Assembly: GCF_900602065.1 (NCBI RefSeq)
Contig: NZ_UWFN01000285.1
Span: 124,001-188,000 of the forward strand
DNA length: 64,000 nt
Direction: 5' to 3'
Source: Pseudomonas viridiflava
Lineage (GTDB): Bacteria; Pseudomonadota; Gammaproteobacteria; Pseudomonadales; Pseudomonadaceae
Shown here: positions 62,387 through 64,000 of the stretch, in pieces
Position numbering within the stretch: the first letter of the stretch is position 1
Layout of the letters: each line of letters begins with the position of its first letter
Position numbers and translations under genes: made by a program
Notes under the pieces: model-generated
What the model was told of the DNA's origin: nothing
Databases searched by the model: none
The model's input: the letters and a program-made list of their open reading frames with translations, nothing else

Positions 62387-63607
62387 TCAAGCCTGAGTCA
62401 GCTTGGCGACAGCACGCTCGAAACGATCGAGACCTTCATCGATGTCTGCGTCTTCGATCACCAGACTTGGGGCAAAACGCACCACGTCAGGACCGGCCTG
62501 CAAAATCATCACGCCTTCATGCTCGGCGGCATTGAAGAAATCTTTGGCCTTGCCCTTCCAGGCATCAGTCAGCACACAGCCGATCAACAGGCCCATGCCA
62601 CGGATCTGCGAGAACACGCCATATTGCTGGCCGATCTGCTCCAGGCGCGCCTTGAACTTCGCGTGTTTGGCTGTCACGCCGTCGCGGACTTCCTGGGTGT
62701 GGACCACGTCCATTACTGCGTTACCCACCGCGCATGCCAAGGCGTTGCCGCCGTAGGTTGTACCGTGAACGCCGACTGCAAAGTGCTTGGCCAGCTTTTC
62801 GGTGGTCAGCATGGCCGCCATCGGGAAACCGCCGCCAATGCTCTTGGCGCTGGACAGGATGTCTGGCGTGACGCCGTAATTCATGTAGGCAAACAGACGA
62901 CCGCTACGGCCCATGCCGCTTTGCACTTCGTCAAAAATCAGCAGTGCTTTATGCTCGTCACACAGTGCGCGTGCGCCTTGCAGGTATTCGAGTTCGGCAG
63001 GCAATACGCCGCCTTCACCCTGAATGGGCTCCAGCACGACCGCGCAGGTCTTGTCGGAGATTGCTGCCTTGAGGGCTTCCAGATCGTTGAACGGCACGTG
63101 AGTGATGCCGGTAATCTTCGGACCGAAGCCGTCGGAATACTTGGACTGACCGCCCACGGTCACGGTAAACAGCGTACGGCCGTGGAAGCTGTTCAGTGCA
63201 GCAATGATTTCGTACTTGTCCGGACCATATAGATCGTGGGAAACCCGACGCGCCAGCTTGAAAGCGGCTTCGTTGGCTTCGGCGCCCGAGTTACAGAAGA
63301 ACACGCGCTCGGCAAACGTGGCGTCTACCAGCTTCTTCGCCAGACGCAGCGCTGGCTCGTTGGTGAAAACGTTGGAAACGTGCCAGAGATTGTTGGCCTG
63401 CTCGGTCAAGGCACCCACCAGCGCCGGATGGCAGTGGCCCAGTACGTTGACGGCAATCCCGCCGGAGAGATCAACCAGCTCACGACCCGCCTGATCCCAC
63501 ACTCGGGAACCCGCACCGCGCACAGGAATAAACCCGGCTGGAGCGTAATTGGGGACCATTACCTGGTCGAAATCGGCGCGTTGCACCGCAGCTTGCTCAA
63601 CGGACAT
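62387..63607 (-). CDS. aruC: Succinylornithine / acetylornithine aminotransferase
   Basis: PLP aminotransferase that works in both arginine synthesis and catabolism in Pseudomonas. Lys255 in LSSAKSIGGGFPM binds PLP; LIFDEVQSGMGRSG is the conserved Asp loop. Length 406. It is the first gene of aruCFGDBE and has candidate ArgR half-sites about 80-145 bases upstream. Confidence 0.96.
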   Translation of the reverse strand: MSVEQAAVQRADFDQVMVPNYAPAGFIPVRGAGSRVWDQAGRELVDLSGGIAVNVLGHCHPALVGALTEQANNLWHVSNVFTNEPALRLAKKLVDATFAERVFFCNSGAEANEAAFKLARRVSHDLYGPDKYEIIAALNSFHGRTLFTVTVGGQSKYSDGFGPKITGITHVPFNDLEALKAAISDKTCAVVLEPIQGEGGVLPAELEYLQGARALCDEHKALLIFDEVQSGMGRSGRLFAYMNYGVTPDILSSAKSIGGGFPMAAMLTTEKLAKHFAVGVHGTTYGGNALACAVGNAVMDVVHTQEVRDGVTAKHAKFKARLEQIGQQYGVFSQIRGMGLLIGCVLTDAWKGKAKDFFNAAEHEGVMILQAGPDVVRFAPSLVIEDADIDEGLDRFERAVAKLTQA

Positions 63608-63684
63608 CGGAGTCTCCTGAGAGGAACGCCTGCCTGAAACTGGCGAGCGATGGAAAGATTGTAAGGACTGGTTTCACTCCGGCC

Positions 63685-63751
63685 TTGCCGCCAAGCGACA
63701 ACTTGTTACAGCGCAAACCCGGGATTTCTGCTGACTTTCGGCAATGCGACA
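63685..63751 (-). promoter_or_regulatory. Candidate ArgR half-sites before aruC
   Basis: On the minus strand TGTCGC-N8-AA occurs twice: TGTCGCTTGGCGGCAA (63685-63700) and TGTCGCATTGCCGAAA (63736-63751). The P. aeruginosa ArgR pattern is TGTCGCN8AA, and ArgR activates the aru operon there. Two exact matches upstream of the right gene are persuasive; their 51-base spacing is not the closest known form. Confidence 0.6.
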
Positions 63752-63844
63752 TTAACCATCGCAAAGGCGCAGTTTAAACGTTGCGGGCGCAGAGTTGCAG
63801 ATACAGATGAGTAATCATTTGGAACGGGGTCCCGTTGGAGCGAG

Positions 63845-63956
63845 GCTTGCCCGCGATAACGACACCGCGATCTAAAGTGAACCGCATTCAACCTTGCCGC
63901 GGGCAAGCAATCACAGACAGACCACCAAACCCTGTGGGAGCGAATTCATTCGCGAA
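63845..63956. repeat. REP-type repeats upstream of aruC
   Basis: GCTTGCCCGCG (63845-63855) pairs with CGCGGGCAAGC (63898-63908). A single arm of the 55565-type repeat is at 63932-63956. The rest of 63608-64000 shows no gene. Confidence 0.7.
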
Positions 63957-64000
63957 GAGGCCAGTACATCCGACGCATCTTTATGAGTCTTGATTGCCTT

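Noticed and set aside
1..64000. CRISPR array, prophage, insertion sequence
   Set aside because: No regular spacer repeats, transposase, integrase or phage structural gene was seen.

Overview
The window is chromosomal DNA of a Pseudomonas, most likely of the P. fluorescens / P. syringae lineage. This rests on the gene content and order (flgJIHGF, flgEDCB, cheRV, flgAMN-flgZ; rsmA/csrA behind lysC and alaS; amrZ; the aruCFGDBE arginine operon), on sigma-54 and sigma-28 flagellar promoters, and on the short palindromic REP-type repeats scattered between genes. The species cannot be fixed from the sequence alone.

Region by region: (1) 1-15185 is a flagellar rod/hook/ring and chemotaxis block. 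flgBCDE and flgFGHIJ lie on the minus strand. Between them sits a second, enlarged FlgE-like hook protein whose middle domain is duplicated, and a tiny opposite-strand secreted-peptide gene. cheV-cheR and the plus-strand flgA, flgM, flgN and flgZ (PilZ) follow. (2) 15362-18130 is a two-gene minus-strand unit of a glutamine-synthetase-like gamma-glutamyl ligase and an MFS transporter. (3) 18402-27699 is a sugar-modification island. On the plus strand it has a VioA-like 4-aminotransferase, a methyltransferase and a 1172-residue multidomain glycosyltransferase. Converging on these from the minus strand are an acyl carrier protein, two KAS III enzymes, a ketoacyl-reductase-like SDR and a PglD-type N-acyltransferase. 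The set is what is needed to make and attach an N-(3-hydroxyacyl)-4-amino-4,6-dideoxy sugar with O-methylation, as known on P. syringae flagellin. (4) 27936-30229 is a sensorless histidine kinase translationally coupled to a response regulator with a long TPR region.

(5) 30662-44054 is an accessory metabolic block. It has a TonB-dependent siderophore receptor, two transporters (MFS, PACE), four LysR-type regulators (three of them plainly divergent from the gene they probably control), a pirin, an old-yellow-enzyme reductase, a MarR regulator with a clear operator, an NAD(P)-binding oxidoreductase, an HSL-type esterase, and two decayed genes (an SDR and a nitroreductase remnant) on either side of the MarR gene. 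(6) 44538-49310 holds four tRNA genes (Arg-CCT, two identical Arg-ACG, Ser-GCT), two small membrane-anchored proteins, amrZ, mgtE, a DUF4124/SmpA-like protein and csrA. (7) 49480-55545 holds lysC, alaS, ltaE and a type II lumazine synthase behind an FMN riboswitch. (8) 55701-63607 is the complete arginine succinyltransferase pathway operon aruC-F-G-D-B-(small protein)-E, with candidate ArgR half-sites upstream.

Two 130-bp copies of one REP-type element lie at 10441 and 58506. Other palindromic repeats occupy the gaps at 10301, 15269, 55565 and 63845. No CRISPR array, prophage, insertion sequence or rRNA was recognised.
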